A stretch of 64,000 nt of DNA from Pseudomonadales bacterium (GCA_022827425.1 JAJDSZ010000108.1:1-64000), one strand, 5' to 3'; shown: positions 54,072-63,860, counted from the stretch's first letter. A program made the numbers and translations. The notes: generated by a model not told the origin, from the letters alone.

Positions 54072-55373
54072 TCACAAAGCCTTCCGTAGCACCTTGGAAT
54101 TGCGCTGGAAATTGTAGAACTCGCGGCGGTTGGCGGGCAGGTCTTCCACCCGGCTTTCCTCGAATCCGTGGCGCTGGAACCAGTGCTCGGCGCGGGTGGT
54201 CAGGGCCAGCAGGGTATCCATGCCATTGCCGCGGGCTTCGGCTTCGAGGCTGGCGAGCAGGCGTTCGCCGAGGCCATTGTTGCGGTGCGCAGAATCGATG
54301 GCGATGCAGGCGATCTCGCCGTGGCGGTCGTCGACCGGATACAGCGCGGCGCAGGCCACGAGGGTATCTTCCCATTCGATGATGCTGAAATTGCCGATTT
54401 CATTTTCGAGCAATTCCCGGGAACGGCGCACCAGGGAGCCGTCGGCTTCGAGTGGCGCGATGAGTTGCAGGATTCCGGGCACATCGGATAATTGCGCCGG
54501 GCGCAGCAGATGCGGTTCGTCGCGGCTGAGCAGGCTGCCGCTGCCCTCCCGGGTGAACAGTTCCCGCAACAGCGCGCCGTTCCGGCGGCAACTGATCAGA
54601 TGGCAGCGGTGGACTCCCCCCCGGCAGGCCCGCAGGGCCGCCTGCAGGGCAAGTCCGGCGCAGCGGGAATCGGCGTCGCCGCGGGCCAGCATCCGGTCCC
54701 TGCAGGCTTCGCCCTCGGCAAGGCTCAGGTTGGGCAGCACGGCGCCATCGGCATTGCTTGCGCCATCGCCGGGGATGAACAGGATGAGCTTGTCGGCTTC
54801 CAGGGCGGCGGCGGTTTCCGTGGCCAACTCGCCCGGCGCCAGGGCGAAGACTTCTCCGGTGATCGAATAGCCGAGGCTCGGCAGCAGCACGATCTTGCCC
54901 CGGGCCATCTCTTCGCGGATGGCCGCCGCATCGACTTTCCTGACTTTACCCGCGTATTGCAGATCGACCCCCCCCACCACGCCGGCGGGTCTTGCGGCGA
55001 CAAAATTGCCCCGGCGCACCGGGATATCGGCGCCATGCAGGGGGGATTTGCTCGTACCCTGGGAAAACATCGCCTCTATCGCCACGCCGAGGCCGCCGGC
55101 CTGTTGCCGAATCCGCCCCATCGCCGCCTCGTCAAGCGCTCGGGCCTGTTCTCCGGACGCAGGTTCCGCGTCGCCGGCCTCCAGACCATGCACCACGGCC
55201 ATGCGCACCCCAAGGCTGTGCAGCAGGCTCAGGTCGAAGACGATATTGGGCAGATTGTCCCCCCCGGCCAATGCCTCGCCGTGGAGCAAGATGACGAAAG
55301 TGCCGCCGCGGTGGGCATTGATATAAGCCGCCGCGGAACGGAACAGTTCGATCATTTCCCCTGCCTGGTTCAT
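54072..55373 (-). CDS. argA: Amino-acid N-acetyltransferase (N-acetylglutamate synthase)
   Basis: Acetylates glutamate with acetyl-CoA, the first step of arginine synthesis. The 433-residue protein has an N-terminal amino-acid-kinase-like domain (about 20-280: FVILLHGEALAG, ILLPSLGYSITGE) and a C-terminal GNAT domain (about 290-433: IDSAHRNNGLGERLLASLEA). This is the two-domain ArgA architecture regulated by arginine. I start at ATG 55371-55373, matching the ArgA N-terminus; the track's start at 55436 lies inside argE. It follows argE by 10 bp on the same strand. Confidence 0.92.
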   Translation of the reverse strand: MNQAGEMIELFRSAAAYINAHRGGTFVILLHGEALAGGDNLPNIVFDLSLLHSLGVRMAVVHGLEAGDAEPASGEQARALDEAAMGRIRQQAGGLGVAIEAMFSQGTSKSPLHGADIPVRRGNFVAARPAGVVGGVDLQYAGKVRKVDAAAIREEMARGKIVLLPSLGYSITGEVFALAPGELATETAAALEADKLILFIPGDGASNADGAVLPNLSLAEGEACRDRMLARGDADSRCAGLALQAALRACRGGVHRCHLISCRRNGALLRELFTREGSGSLLSRDEPHLLRPAQLSDVPGILQLIAPLEADGSLVRRSRELLENEIGNFSIIEWEDTLVACAALYPVDDRHGEIACIAIDSAHRNNGLGERLLASLEAEARGNGMDTLLALTTRAEHWFQRHGFEESRVEDLPANRREFYNFQRNSKVLRKAL

Positions 55374-55383
55374 GGCTTCAAAC

Positions 55384-56541
55384 TTACAGGCAATGCTGCG
55401 CCACGAGTTCCCGCAGGGTTCGGATGCAGGGATCAATCATGTCCAGGGACAGGTATTCATCCGGCTGATGCGCTTGATCGATATGGCCCGGGCCGAGCAC
55501 GATGGTGTCCATGCCGAGTTGCTGCAGGAATGGCGCTTCGGTGCCGAAAGCCACGCTTTCGCCCTGGTGGCCGGTGATTTTCTCCGCGGCGCGCAACAGG
55601 GCGCTTTGTTCCCGGGCGAAAAACGCCGGCGTGCCGGGAAACAACGGGATGAGTTCGGCCTCGACCCGCAAGGGCCCGGTTACCGCGGCAAGGCGCCGGC
55701 GAATCTCGTGCCGGATACTTTCCACCTCCATTCCCGGCATCAGGCGAATGTCGAATTGCAACTCGCAATGGCCGCAAATGCGGTTCGGATTGTCGCCGCC
55801 GTGAATTACGCCGAGGTTCAGGGTGGGGTGGGGAATCTCGAAAAAATCGCCGCGGTAGCGTTCGCGCAACTGCTTGCGGAACTCGATCAGGTCGGCGATC
55901 ACGGCGTGCATGGCATCGAGTGCGTTGCGGCCGAGTGATGGGTCGGAGGAATGGCCGCTGCTGCCGCGCAGGCGCACCGATTCCATCATGATGCCCTTGT
56001 GGCTGCGGATGGGCCGCATTCCCGTGGGCTCGCCGATGATTGCCGAGCGCGCCCGGGGTCGGCCCATTTCCGCAAGACTGCGGGCGCCCTGCATCGAGGT
56101 TTCTTCATCGGCGGTGGCGAGAATGATCAGCGGCTGGCGAAACTCCTGATCAAGCAGGGGCCGCATGGCTTCGATGGCGATGGGGAAAAAGCCTTTCATG
56201 TCGGTGGCACCGAGACCGTAGAGGCGGCCGTCGCGCTCGGTCATTCGCAATGGGTCACTGGTCCACAGGTGTTCATCGAAGGGAACCGTGTCGGTATGGC
56301 CCGCGAGCACCATGCCGCCGGGGCCGCTGCCATATGTCGCTATCAGATTGCATTTCTCATTGCCGGTGGTGGAAGGCGACTGCACCACTTCGCAGGCGAA
56401 ACCGAGCGAATCGAGCTTCTCCGCCAGAAAATCGACCACCAGCCGGTTGCTCATGTCGATGCCGGGGTCGGTGGAGCTGACGCTGGCAAGGCCAATCATC
56501 CTGTCCATTGTGGTCAGCAGTTCGCGGGATTCCACAGACAT
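55384..56541 (-). CDS. argE: Acetylornithine deacetylase
   Basis: M20-family zinc enzyme releasing ornithine from N-acetylornithine. The 385-residue protein shows the metal motifs LAGHTDTVPFD (His and Asp) and GATDMKGF, the catalytic ADEETSMQGA, and GEPTG; ICGHCELQFDIRLMPG lies in the dimerisation lid. Start ATG 56539-56541 has GGGG upstream; the track begins at a TTG two codons earlier. argE and argA are adjacent as an arginine pair, preceded by the pterin dehydratase gene with a 2-bp gap. Related M20 deacylases (succinyl-diaminopimelate) are less likely given the argA neighbour. Confidence 0.91.
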   Translation of the reverse strand: MSVESRELLTTMDRMIGLASVSSTDPGIDMSNRLVVDFLAEKLDSLGFACEVVQSPSTTGNEKCNLIATYGSGPGGMVLAGHTDTVPFDEHLWTSDPLRMTERDGRLYGLGATDMKGFFPIAIEAMRPLLDQEFRQPLIILATADEETSMQGARSLAEMGRPRARSAIIGEPTGMRPIRSHKGIMMESVRLRGSSGHSSDPSLGRNALDAMHAVIADLIEFRKQLRERYRGDFFEIPHPTLNLGVIHGGDNPNRICGHCELQFDIRLMPGMEVESIRHEIRRRLAAVTGPLRVEAELIPLFPGTPAFFAREQSALLRAAEKITGHQGESVAFGTEAPFLQQLGMDTIVLGPGHIDQAHQPDEYLSLDMIDPCIRTLRELVAQHCL

Positions 56542-56543
56542 GT

Positions 56544-56906
56544 TCAATCCCCCGCCGGGATCGATTCCCGGGCGATTTCGCTGCTTTTCGCCGCCATGAT
56601 GAAGTCATTCCGATGCAGTCCGCCGATCTTGTGAGTCCACCAGTGCAGGGTGACCTTGCCCCATTCGACGATCATGGCCGGGTGATGGTCCTGCTCTCCG
56701 GCCAATTCGGAAATCCGGTTCGCATAGCGCATCGCCGCGTCCCAGTCGGGGAAGCGAAACTCGCCCACCAGCTTGTTGACGCCGTCATCCGCCGTCAGGC
56801 TCCACTGGGGCAAGTCGGCTAACCATTCTGCCGCCTGGGTTTCCGTCACGGTCTCGCCGCCGACGCGGCAAGGCTCGCAGGACAGGGTATCGAGTGATTG
56901 TTTCAC
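56544..56906 (-). CDS. phhB: Pterin-4a-carbinolamine dehydratase
   Basis: Recycles 4a-hydroxytetrahydrobiopterin formed by aromatic amino-acid hydroxylases; homologues also serve as DCoH-like proteins. The 120-residue product contains WSLTADDGVNKLVGEFRFPD and the active-site motif EQDHHPAMIVEWGKVTLHWW. Start GTG 56904-56906 has AGGAG seven bases upstream and overlaps the hemW stop; the track's start at 57005 is inside hemW. No phhA is in the window, so the partner hydroxylase would be elsewhere. Confidence 0.9.
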   Translation of the reverse strand: MKQSLDTLSCEPCRVGGETVTETQAAEWLADLPQWSLTADDGVNKLVGEFRFPDWDAAMRYANRISELAGEQDHHPAMIVEWGKVTLHWWTHKIGGLHRNDFIMAAKSSEIARESIPAGD

Positions 56907-58036
56907 GTGAATTCTCCTAGGATGCTGTCCAGCAGGCGGTAACCCCTGCTGCTCGCGCGCACCGAAACATCGTCGTGTTCCAGCAAACCCTGGCGAGCGA
57001 GGCATTCTAGCCTGTCCTCGATGACGCGCAAAGCAAGCCCGGTGCGGCTGGCGAAATCGGCGGGGGAAAATCCCTCCACGAGGCGCAGGGCGTTCATCAG
57101 GAATTCCAGCGGCCGCTCGGCCAAGCTTACTTCCACCGCAATCGTCTGACTGCCCGCTTCAAGGTAATGTTCCGGCCGGCGCGTCTTGCGGCTGCGCAGG
57201 ATGCGGTTCCGGCCCGGAAAACTCAGTTTGCCATGGGCGCCGGCGCCGATGCCCAGATAATCGCCAAAGCGCCAGTAATTCAAATTGTGCCGGCACTGCT
57301 TCCCCGGCCTGGCGAAAGCAGAAATCTCGTAGCGCGCATAGCCGGCGTTTTCCAGCATGGCGAGGCCGGCTTCCTGCATGGCTTCCACCGCGCTGCCTTC
57401 CGGCAGGAGAGGCGGGCGGCACCAGAAAACCGTGTTGGGTTCGAGAGTGAGCTGGTACCATGAAACATGTTCTGGCTGCAATTCGATGGCGCTGGCGAGA
57501 TCCCGCAGGGCCTCGTCATGGCGCTGTCCGGGCAGGCCGAACATCACGTCGAGGTTGATATTGTCGAAGCCCGCCTCGCGCGCCATGGCCAATGCTCCCC
57601 GGGCCTCGGCGCCATTGTGGATTCTGCCGAGCCGGCCCAGGGCGCCGTCGTCGAAGCTTTGCGCGCCGATGGAAAGCCGGTTGATTCCAGCTTCGCGGTA
57701 TCCCGCGAAACGTTCCGCCTCGGCGGTTCCCGGATTGGCTTCCAGGCTGATCTCGGCGTCCGGGGCGAGGCCGCCGCTTTCCCGCAGCGCATCGAGCAGG
57801 CGGGCGAAGGATCCGGCCTGAAACAGGCTCGGCGTGCCGCCGCCGAAAAAGACCGTTTCCACCGGCCTGGCGTCCCCTTGCCGGCTTTCGGTCAAATCGG
57901 CGCGGAGCGCTTCCACATATGCCGGCTCGGGAATTCCGGCGCCCGGCTTTTCATGGGAATTGAAGTCGCAATAAGGGCATTTGCGAACGCACCAGGGGAT
58001 GTGGGCATACAACCCTAGGGGGGGTAGTTCCAGCAT
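56903..58036 (-). CDS. hemW: Heme chaperone HemW (radical SAM)
   Basis: Radical SAM protein that binds heme and is thought to insert it into respiratory enzymes; formerly annotated as HemN-like coproporphyrinogen oxidase. The 377-residue protein has the cluster motif C16-x3-C20-x2-C23 in IPWCVRKCPYCDFNSH, then VFFGGGTPSLF and SIGAQSFDD, and the HemN C-terminal domain (ASRTGLALRVIEDRLECLAR). The extra N-terminal Cys of true HemN is absent, supporting HemW. It overlaps rdgB by 22 bp, the common gammaproteobacterial pair. Confidence 0.93.
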   Translation of the reverse strand: MLELPPLGLYAHIPWCVRKCPYCDFNSHEKPGAGIPEPAYVEALRADLTESRQGDARPVETVFFGGGTPSLFQAGSFARLLDALRESGGLAPDAEISLEANPGTAEAERFAGYREAGINRLSIGAQSFDDGALGRLGRIHNGAEARGALAMAREAGFDNINLDVMFGLPGQRHDEALRDLASAIELQPEHVSWYQLTLEPNTVFWCRPPLLPEGSAVEAMQEAGLAMLENAGYARYEISAFARPGKQCRHNLNYWRFGDYLGIGAGAHGKLSFPGRNRILRSRKTRRPEHYLEAGSQTIAVEVSLAERPLEFLMNALRLVEGFSPADFASRTGLALRVIEDRLECLARQGLLEHDDVSVRASSRGYRLLDSILGEFT

Positions 58037-58617
58037 GACATCAGCTTGCCGATGGCCTGGGCACGGTGGCTGAGGATGTTCTTGCGCTCCGACGGCAGTT
58101 CCGCCGAAGTGCGATTTTCCCCGGGCAAAAAGAACAGTGGGTCATAACCAAAGCCGTTTCCCCCCCGGGGCTCGAACAGGATTTGTCCTTCCCAGCTTGC
58201 CTGGCATACCAGGGGCATGGGGTCTTCAGCATGACGCAGGAACACGATGGCGCAGTGAAAGCGGGCCCCGCGCCCGGCGGCGGGGATTTGGCGAAGTTCC
58301 GCGAGCAGCTTGCGATTGTTGGCTTCATCGGCCCCGGCGCCATCGGCCCCTGCGTAGCGGGCGGAGAAGATGCCCGGCCTGCCCTGGAGCGCGTCCACCG
58401 CAAGCCCGGAATCATCGGCGATGGCGGGCAGCCCGCTCTCGCGGCAGGCATGCCTCGCCTTGAGCAGGGCGTTCTCGACAAAACTCAGCCCGTTCTCTTC
58501 GACCGGCGCAATATCTAATTCAGCCTGGGAAAGCAATTCCACCCGCTTTGCCGCGAGCAGGGCGCGCAACTCGGCAAGCTTGCCGGCATTGCCGCTGGCG
58601 AGCACGATGCGACGCAT
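58015..58617 (-). CDS. rdgB: dITP/XTP pyrophosphatase (RdgB/HAM1)
   Basis: House-cleaning nucleotide pyrophosphatase that hydrolyses dITP, ITP and XTP to keep them out of DNA and RNA. The 200-residue protein begins IVLASGNAGKLAEL; IADDSGLAVDAL, PGIFSARYAG and GFGYDPLFF are the family motifs, ending SHRAQAIGKL. Start ATG 58615-58617 overlaps the metW stop by one base; the track's start at 58683 is inside metW. The 3' end overlaps hemW by 22 bp. Confidence 0.94.
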   Translation of the reverse strand: MRRIVLASGNAGKLAELRALLAAKRVELLSQAELDIAPVEENGLSFVENALLKARHACRESGLPAIADDSGLAVDALQGRPGIFSARYAGADGAGADEANNRKLLAELRQIPAAGRGARFHCAIVFLRHAEDPMPLVCQASWEGQILFEPRGGNGFGYDPLFFLPGENRTSAELPSERKNILSHRAQAIGKLMSCWNYPP

Positions 58618-59210
58618 CAGTTTCGGCTCAGGTGGTAGATGGCGATTTCGCCGAGAAAATTGGGCCAGGCGCGCATGGCCCAACTGCCTTCATGGCGGGA
58701 ATTGACCACGGTGCGGGCGAGTACGCGGATATCACCTTCGCGGCACAGGGCGTCGAAATCCCCCACTGTGCAGAAATGGATATTGGGGGTGTCGTACCAC
58801 TGGTGCGGCATGAAGTCCGACACCGGCATGCGCCCCCGCAGCAGCAGGTCGAGCCGGCTTTTCCAGTTGCCGAAATTGGGAAAGGTAACGATGCCCTTCC
58901 TGCCGATGCGCAGCATTTCACGAACCAGTTCCGCGGGATTGTCCAGCGCCTGCAGGGTCTGGGCGAGCAGCACGGTATCGAAGCTGTCGGATTCGAAATT
59001 GGACAGGCCCTGATTCAGGTTCTGCTCGATTACCGCCACTCCCGAAGCCAGACATTGCTCGATATTGGCCGGATCGATCTCAAGACCCACCGCATGCACA
59101 TCCTGTTCGCGCTGCAGCCAGGCGAGCAGGGCGCCGTCTCCGCAGCCGAGGTCGAGCACCCGGCTGCCGGGTTCGATCCAGCGGCGGATGATTTCCTGGT
59201 CAGGACGCAT
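58617..59210 (-). CDS. metW: MetW, methionine biosynthesis methyltransferase-like protein
   Basis: A 197-residue SAM-methyltransferase-fold protein. The SAM-binding loop is [14 protein letters not shown] (about 16-29). [23 protein letters not shown] and [15 protein letters not shown] are highly typical of MetW. It partners with MetX in the acylation of homoserine in many proteobacteria. Start ATG 59208-59210 overlaps the metX end by 11 bp. The next gene is rdgB, coupled by a one-base overlap. Confidence 0.93.
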   Translation of the reverse strand: MRPDQEIIRRWIEPGSRVLDLGCGDGALLAWLQREQDVHAVGLEIDPANIEQCLASGVAVIEQNLNQGLSNFESDSFDTVLLAQTLQALDNPAELVREMLRIGRKGIVTFPNFGNWKSRLDLLLRGRMPVSDFMPHQWYDTPNIHFCTVGDFDALCREGDIRVLARTVVNSRHEGSWAMRAWPNFLGEIAIYHLSRN

Positions 59211-60399
59211 GGCCGCAGATCTCCCGGTGGGCATTGCCGAGATAGGCGGACAGCGCATTGACATAGCGCGGAATCGGCAGCAGAAAGGCGTCGTGGCCCT
59301 GATCCGCCTCGATTTCCAGATAGCTCACCCGCTTGCCGGCCCGCAGCAACCGGTTGGCGACTTCCCGGGAACGGTCAGGCGGAAAGCGCCAGTCGGTGCT
59401 GAATGACATCAGCAGGAATTTACAGTTCGAGTCGGCGAAAGCCAGGGACAGGTCGCCTTCGTAGTCCACCGACGGGTCGAAATAATCCAGCGCCTTGGTC
59501 ATCAGCAAATAGGTATTGGCGTCGAACTTCTCGGAAAACTGCTCGCCCTGGTAACGCAGATAGCTTTCCACTTCAAAATCCACATTGAAACCAAAACTCA
59601 GGGAGCCGCTGCGCAAATCCCGGCCGAAATTGTCCTGCCTGGCTTCCAGCCCCGCCAGGGCCTTGCCGAATTTGGCGCGCATGGAAGAATCGGACAAATA
59701 CGTGATATGCCCCACCATGCGCGCAAGCATCAGGCCCTGCTTGGGATATACGCCGTGTTCGAGGTAGCGCCCGTCGTGGAAATCCGGGTCCTTGGTGATG
59801 GACTGCCGGGCGACTTCATTGAAGGCGATGTTCTGGGCCGAGAGTTTGGGCGCGGCGGCGATGGCGATGGCGTGATGCAGGCGCTCGGGATAACTGATCG
59901 CCCAGCGCAGCACCTGCATGCCGCCAAGGCTGCCGCCGATCACCGCGGCCCACTTGCCGATGCCGAGCCGGTCCATCAGCCGCAGTTGGCTGTTGACCCA
60001 GTCGCGCACGGTGATGATGGGGAAATCGGGGCCATAATGCCTGCCGGTTTCCGGATTGATGGAAACCGGCCCGGTGCTGCCGCCGCAGCCGCCGAGGTTG
60101 TTCAGGCAGACCACGTAAAACCGGTTGGTGTCGATGGCCTTGCCCGGGCCGATGCAGTTGTCCCACCAGCCGGGCTTGCGGTCGTCTTCGCTGTGATAGC
60201 CGGCGGCGTGGTGATCGCCGCTGAGGGCGTGGCAGATCAGTATGGCATTGGAGCGGCCGGGGTTGAGTTCGCCGTAGGTTTCCACCATCAATTCATAGGC
60301 TGGCAGCGACTTGCCGCTGCGCAGGATCAGCGGCTCGTCGAATGCGAGGCGTTGCGGGCTCACCAGTCCAACGCTGTCTGACTTGTCGATCTTGCTCAT
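59200..60399 (-). CDS. metX: Homoserine O-acyltransferase MetX
   Basis: Alpha/beta hydrolase-fold acyltransferase opening methionine synthesis from homoserine. The 399-residue protein shows [26 protein letters not shown] and [11 protein letters not shown]. The nucleophile Ser157 is in [10 protein letters not shown] and the catalytic His in QGHDAFL. Whether it uses acetyl- or succinyl-CoA cannot be decided from family membership; many MetX proteins of gammaproteobacteria are succinyltransferases. Downstream metW overlaps by 11 bp. The gene starts 19 bp after the YggT gene. Confidence 0.92.
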   Translation of the reverse strand: MSKIDKSDSVGLVSPQRLAFDEPLILRSGKSLPAYELMVETYGELNPGRSNAILICHALSGDHHAAGYHSEDDRKPGWWDNCIGPGKAIDTNRFYVVCLNNLGGCGGSTGPVSINPETGRHYGPDFPIITVRDWVNSQLRLMDRLGIGKWAAVIGGSLGGMQVLRWAISYPERLHHAIAIAAAPKLSAQNIAFNEVARQSITKDPDFHDGRYLEHGVYPKQGLMLARMVGHITYLSDSSMRAKFGKALAGLEARQDNFGRDLRSGSLSFGFNVDFEVESYLRYQGEQFSEKFDANTYLLMTKALDYFDPSVDYEGDLSLAFADSNCKFLLMSFSTDWRFPPDRSREVANRLLRAGKRVSYLEIEADQGHDAFLLPIPRYVNALSAYLGNAHREICGHAS

Positions 60400-60418
60400 G
60401 GCTTGGAGGATTCTGGGG

Positions 60419-61006
60419 TCAGATGCCTATCACGATCAGCGAAACCTGCTGCGAACCGAATGTGGTGTTGAGGAAATCCAGAATAAAGCGAATCAGGATA
60501 AAAACGAAAATGGGCGAAAAATCCAGCCCGCCCATGGGCGGCAGCACCTTGCGGAAAGGCGCCATGACCGGGTCGGTCAACTGCCAGACGAGCATCAGCA
60601 GGGGGTGCGGATTCGTGTTGCCGGAAAACATCATCACGAAGGACATGATGATGGACGCGATTATGGCGTACCAGTAGATGTTGATGATGAAGTAGACCAC
60701 GCCGAGCACCGACCAGCTAATCACGAAAGCGGCGCCGGGTATGCTGACGTTGTAAATCATCAGCAGTACGCAGATGGCGATGCCTTCCACCACGAAGGCC
60801 AGCACCAGGGTGGCGAAATCGATATTCCGGTAACCGGGAATGAAGTTGCGGAAAACCCGCACCATGGGGTCGGTCACCCGCACCACGGCCTGGGATACGG
60901 GATTGTAGAAATCGGCCCGGGCGACTTGCAGCAGGAAGCGCAGCAGTATCGCCAGCAGATAGAGCCCGCCCAGGGCATTGAAAATCGCGGCCGTTGCTTC
61001 ATTCAT
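60419..61006 (-). CDS. YggT family membrane protein
   Basis: A 195-residue inner-membrane protein made of two YggT repeats, each with two TM helices and the pattern [20 protein letters not shown] and [20 protein letters not shown]. The family is linked to osmotic tolerance and FtsZ-proximal morphology in various bacteria; the biochemical role is unknown. It overlaps proC by 4 bp (ATGA). The yggS-proC-yggT neighbourhood is conserved in gammaproteobacteria. Confidence 0.92.
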   Translation of the reverse strand: MNEATAAIFNALGGLYLLAILLRFLLQVARADFYNPVSQAVVRVTDPMVRVFRNFIPGYRNIDFATLVLAFVVEGIAICVLLMIYNVSIPGAAFVISWSVLGVVYFIINIYWYAIIASIIMSFVMMFSGNTNPHPLLMLVWQLTDPVMAPFRKVLPPMGGLDFSPIFVFILIRFILDFLNTTFGSQQVSLIVIGI

Positions 61007-61830
61007 GGCGCTTGTCCGCTGGCCCGGGCGAGTTCGCCGGCGCGCTCGGCGGCGGCGGCGATGGCGGTTTCCACGAGTTGGCGCAGGCCATTTTCCTCGA
61101 ATTGTCTGACCGCCGCCTCGGTGGTTCCTCCGGGCGAGGTGACCCGGGCGCGCAGGGTTTCAAGCTCCAGTTCGCTGCTGTCCACAAGCCTGGCGGCGCC
61201 AAGCGCGGTCTGGCAGGTCAGTTGTCTGGCAAGCCCCGTATCGAGCCCCAGCTTCTGCGCCGCGTTTTGCATGGCTTCCATGAACAGGAAGAAGTACGCG
61301 GGGCCCGAGCCGGACAACGCGGTAACGATATCGAGATCGGACTCCCTTTCGCACCAGACACAGATACCCACAGCGCGCATCAATTCCTCCACGCTTTGCC
61401 GGTGGCCGGGACCGGCGAGGGCATTGGCGAACAGACCGGATGCGCCGCAGCCGATCAGGGCCGGGGTATTGGGCATGCAGCGCGCGATGGGCAGGCGGTC
61501 GCCGAGAAGTTCGGCGAGCCGCGCCAGGGTCACCCCGGCGGCCACCGACATGACCAGCGGCCTGCGACTGCCGAGAGCGGGGCGCAATGCCGCGCAGGCA
61601 TCCATCATGGACTGGGGTTTGACCGCAAGCACGATCAGGTCGCAGTTCCCGCCAATCTGTTCGCTGCTGACTGCATTGACACCGTGTTCGCGCTCAAGCC
61701 GCGACACTTTGCCGAAGTCTATGTCGGCCATAGAAATCCGCGAAGCTTGCCAGCCCTTGCCGAGCAGACCGAGTACGATGCTGCCGGCCATGTTGCCGCT
61801 GCCGATGAAGCCGATGTGTCGCGCCGACAT
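61003..61830 (-). CDS. proC: Pyrroline-5-carboxylate reductase
   Basis: Reduces pyrroline-5-carboxylate to proline using NAD(P)H. The 275-residue protein starts with the Rossmann motif HIGFIGSGNMAGSIV; LIVLAVKPQ, ARCMPNTPALIGCG and the C-terminal signature DIVTALSGSGPAYFFLFMEA follow, ending RVTSPGGTTEAAV. Start ATG 61828-61830 matches the family; the track's start at 61866 adds 12 unlikely residues. It is coupled to the YggT gene by a 4-bp overlap. Confidence 0.95.
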   Translation of the reverse strand: MSARHIGFIGSGNMAGSIVLGLLGKGWQASRISMADIDFGKVSRLEREHGVNAVSSEQIGGNCDLIVLAVKPQSMMDACAALRPALGSRRPLVMSVAAGVTLARLAELLGDRLPIARCMPNTPALIGCGASGLFANALAGPGHRQSVEELMRAVGICVWCERESDLDIVTALSGSGPAYFFLFMEAMQNAAQKLGLDTGLARQLTCQTALGAARLVDSSELELETLRARVTSPGGTTEAAVRQFEENGLRQLVETAIAAAAERAGELARASGQAP

Positions 61831-61936
61831 GGAGCCGCTCCAGGCGGATTCCGGGAAAGCGGCCATTCTATCCCATAAGCCGGCAAGCTGCGCCGATGAA
61901 ATTCAGCAATTCTCATTATGGCGCTCCAACCTTCAT

Positions 61937-61972
61937 GTCATTCCGCGCGAAGCGAAGCGTAGTCGCAGAACC
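61937..61972 (-). repeat. REP-like repeat, family 2 copy
   Basis: On the minus strand GGTTCTGCGACTACGCTTCG then CTTCGCGCGGAATGAC, matching the element at 31436 over its length with few differences. It is in the gap between yggS and proC. Confidence 0.7.
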
Positions 61973-61998
61973 TCAGGCAGTGGCCTCCCGGGGAGGTT

Positions 61999-62739
61999 TC
62001 ATCCTGTTCTGGCGCCGAACAGCGCCGTGCCGAGGCGGACCATGGTGGCGCCTTCGACTATGGCTGCTTCAAAGTCGCGGCTCATCCCCATGGACAAGGT
62101 ATCCATTTCGGGAAATTCGCGTCGCAATCGCTGAAACTCCATGGCCAGTGTGCGGAATGCAAGGCGCTGGGCATCCTCCCCCGCGACCCGGGCCGGTATC
62201 GTCATGAGACCGCGCAGACGCAACCGGGGCAGCCGGCTGACTTCCCGGCACAACATTTCGGCATCGGCCAGCGCCACGCCGGACTTGCTCTCTTCTCCCG
62301 ACAGCTTGACCTGCACACAGACATTCAACGGCAGCAGTCTCGCCGGGCGCTGGTCATTGAGCCGCCGGGCGACCTTCGACCGCGCCACGCTCTGCACCCA
62401 GTGAAAGTTTTCCGCGACGCCGCGGGTCTTGTTTGATTGCAGGGGACCAATGAAATGCCACTGGCAATCCGGCGCCTGGCTCATCTTGTCCAGGGCTTCC
62501 CGCAGGTAACTTTCGCCGAACCCGGTGACGCCGAGTCGCCTGGCTTCGGCGATTCTTGCCGCCGGCTGCCCCTTGCTCACCGGCAGCAGGCGCACCGAGC
62601 CGGGCGGGCGGCCGTGGCGATCCTCGCATGCGCGGATGCGGGCCCGGATTTGTTCCAGCCTGGGGGCAATACCGGTCACGATGTCGGATTGAGGAAAGAT
62701 GCGGCGGTTCCCGGTGGGTCGGCGGTGAAAGTCTACCAT
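61999..62739 (-). CDS. yggS: PLP homeostasis protein YggS/PipY family
   Basis: A 246-residue PLP-binding protein that maintains vitamin B6 and amino-acid balance; it has a single-domain alanine-racemase-like barrel without known catalysis. VRLLPVSKGQ holds the PLP Lys, GFGESYLREALDKM and CQWHFIGPLQSNKTRGV are family motifs, and LRLRGLMTIPA and LSMGMSRDFEAAI complete the barrel. I start at ATG 62737-62739, which is about 16 residues longer than usual at the N-terminus. A GTG near 62684 would give a shorter protein. It diverges from pilT. Confidence 0.9.
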   Translation of the reverse strand: MVDFHRRPTGNRRIFPQSDIVTGIAPRLEQIRARIRACEDRHGRPPGSVRLLPVSKGQPAARIAEARRLGVTGFGESYLREALDKMSQAPDCQWHFIGPLQSNKTRGVAENFHWVQSVARSKVARRLNDQRPARLLPLNVCVQVKLSGEESKSGVALADAEMLCREVSRLPRLRLRGLMTIPARVAGEDAQRLAFRTLAMEFQRLRREFPEMDTLSMGMSRDFEAAIVEGATMVRLGTALFGARTG

Positions 62740-62791
62740 CGGTAGCTGCCTGAATCTTGCCAGAGGAAAAAAGCGGCAAAGAGGACTCTCC

Positions 62792-63859
62792 ATGGAACTT
62801 CGAAAATTGCTGGCCCTGTGCAAGGAACAGGGAGCATCCGATCTGCATCTTGCCCCCGGGCTGCCGCCCTGGCTGCGGGTCGATGGTGAATTGCGCCCGG
62901 CTGCGCTGGAGGCGCTGGATGAAAGCCAGGTGCAAGCCTGTATCGATTCCTGCCTGGATGGCAACCAGCGGCAAGTCTTCCTGGCCGGAGAGGAAATCGA
63001 TCTTGCCATCGAGGCGCCCAATGCGGTTCGCTTCCGGCTCAACGCCTTTCTGCAGCGCAATGGCCCGGCAGCGGTATTCCGGGCGATTCCCGCGGCGGTG
63101 CTGAGCCTGGAACAGCTCGGCATGGGCGGAGATATTGCGCGAATCGCCGAATTGCCCAGCGGTCTTGTGGTGGTCACCGGGCCCACGGGTTCAGGCAAGT
63201 CAACCACCTTGGCGGCCATGGTCGATCACATCAACCGCAATCTCCATGGCCACATCCTCACCATCGAAGACCCCATCGAATTCATCCATGCCAGCCGCCG
63301 CTGCCTGGTGACCCAGCGCGAGGCCAATCGGCACACCCGCGGCTTTGCGGCGGCCTTGCGGGCGGCCCTGCGGGAAGACCCGGATGTAATCCTGCTTGGC
63401 GAGTTGCGTGACCCGGAAACGATTCGCCTGGCATTGACCGCGGCCGAGACCGGCCATCTGGTGCTCGCCACCCTGCACACCGCCTCGGCGGTGAAAACCA
63501 TCAATCGCATTATCGATGTCTTTCCCGCGGCGGAAAAAGCCATCGTTCGAACCCAGCTTGCCGAATCCCTGCAGGCGGTGATCGCCCAGACCCTGCTGCG
63601 CAAACCCGGCGGCGGGCGCGTGGCCGCCCGGGAGATTCTGCTGGCAAGCACCGCCGTGCGCAATCTGGTGCGGGAAGACCGGATTGCCCAGATCTACTCC
63701 TGCATGCAATCCGGCGCGTCCCAGGGAATGATCACCCTGGACCAGAGCCTGGCCGGATTGCTCGCCGCGGGGCAGGTCAGCCGGGAGGAGGCGCTGCTTC
63801 AGGCCAGGGACCCGGCGGCGCTGGGACGGCGGGGAGGGGACGGAAATCCCGGGTATTGA
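62792..63859 (+). CDS. pilT: Twitching motility ATPase PilT
   Basis: A hexameric ATPase that powers retraction of type IV pili. The 355-residue protein begins with the PilT N-domain (GASDLHLAPGLPPWLRVDGEL). Walker A is GPTGSGKSTT, the Asp box ILTIEDPIEFIH, Walker B LLGELRDPETI and the His box GHLVLATLHT. LGELRD replaces the usual GEMRD, a small change. ATG 62792 is preceded by AGAGGAC. The pilT-yggS-proC-yggT cluster is a hallmark of gammaproteobacteria. Pilus structural genes are not in the window. Confidence 0.92.
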   Translation: MELRKLLALCKEQGASDLHLAPGLPPWLRVDGELRPAALEALDESQVQACIDSCLDGNQRQVFLAGEEIDLAIEAPNAVRFRLNAFLQRNGPAAVFRAIPAAVLSLEQLGMGGDIARIAELPSGLVVVTGPTGSGKSTTLAAMVDHINRNLHGHILTIEDPIEFIHASRRCLVTQREANRHTRGFAAALRAALREDPDVILLGELRDPETIRLALTAAETGHLVLATLHTASAVKTINRIIDVFPAAEKAIVRTQLAESLQAVIAQTLLRKPGGGRVAAREILLASTAVRNLVREDRIAQIYSCMQSGASQGMITLDQSLAGLLAAGQVSREEALLQARDPAALGRRGGDGNPGY

Positions 63860-63860
63860 G

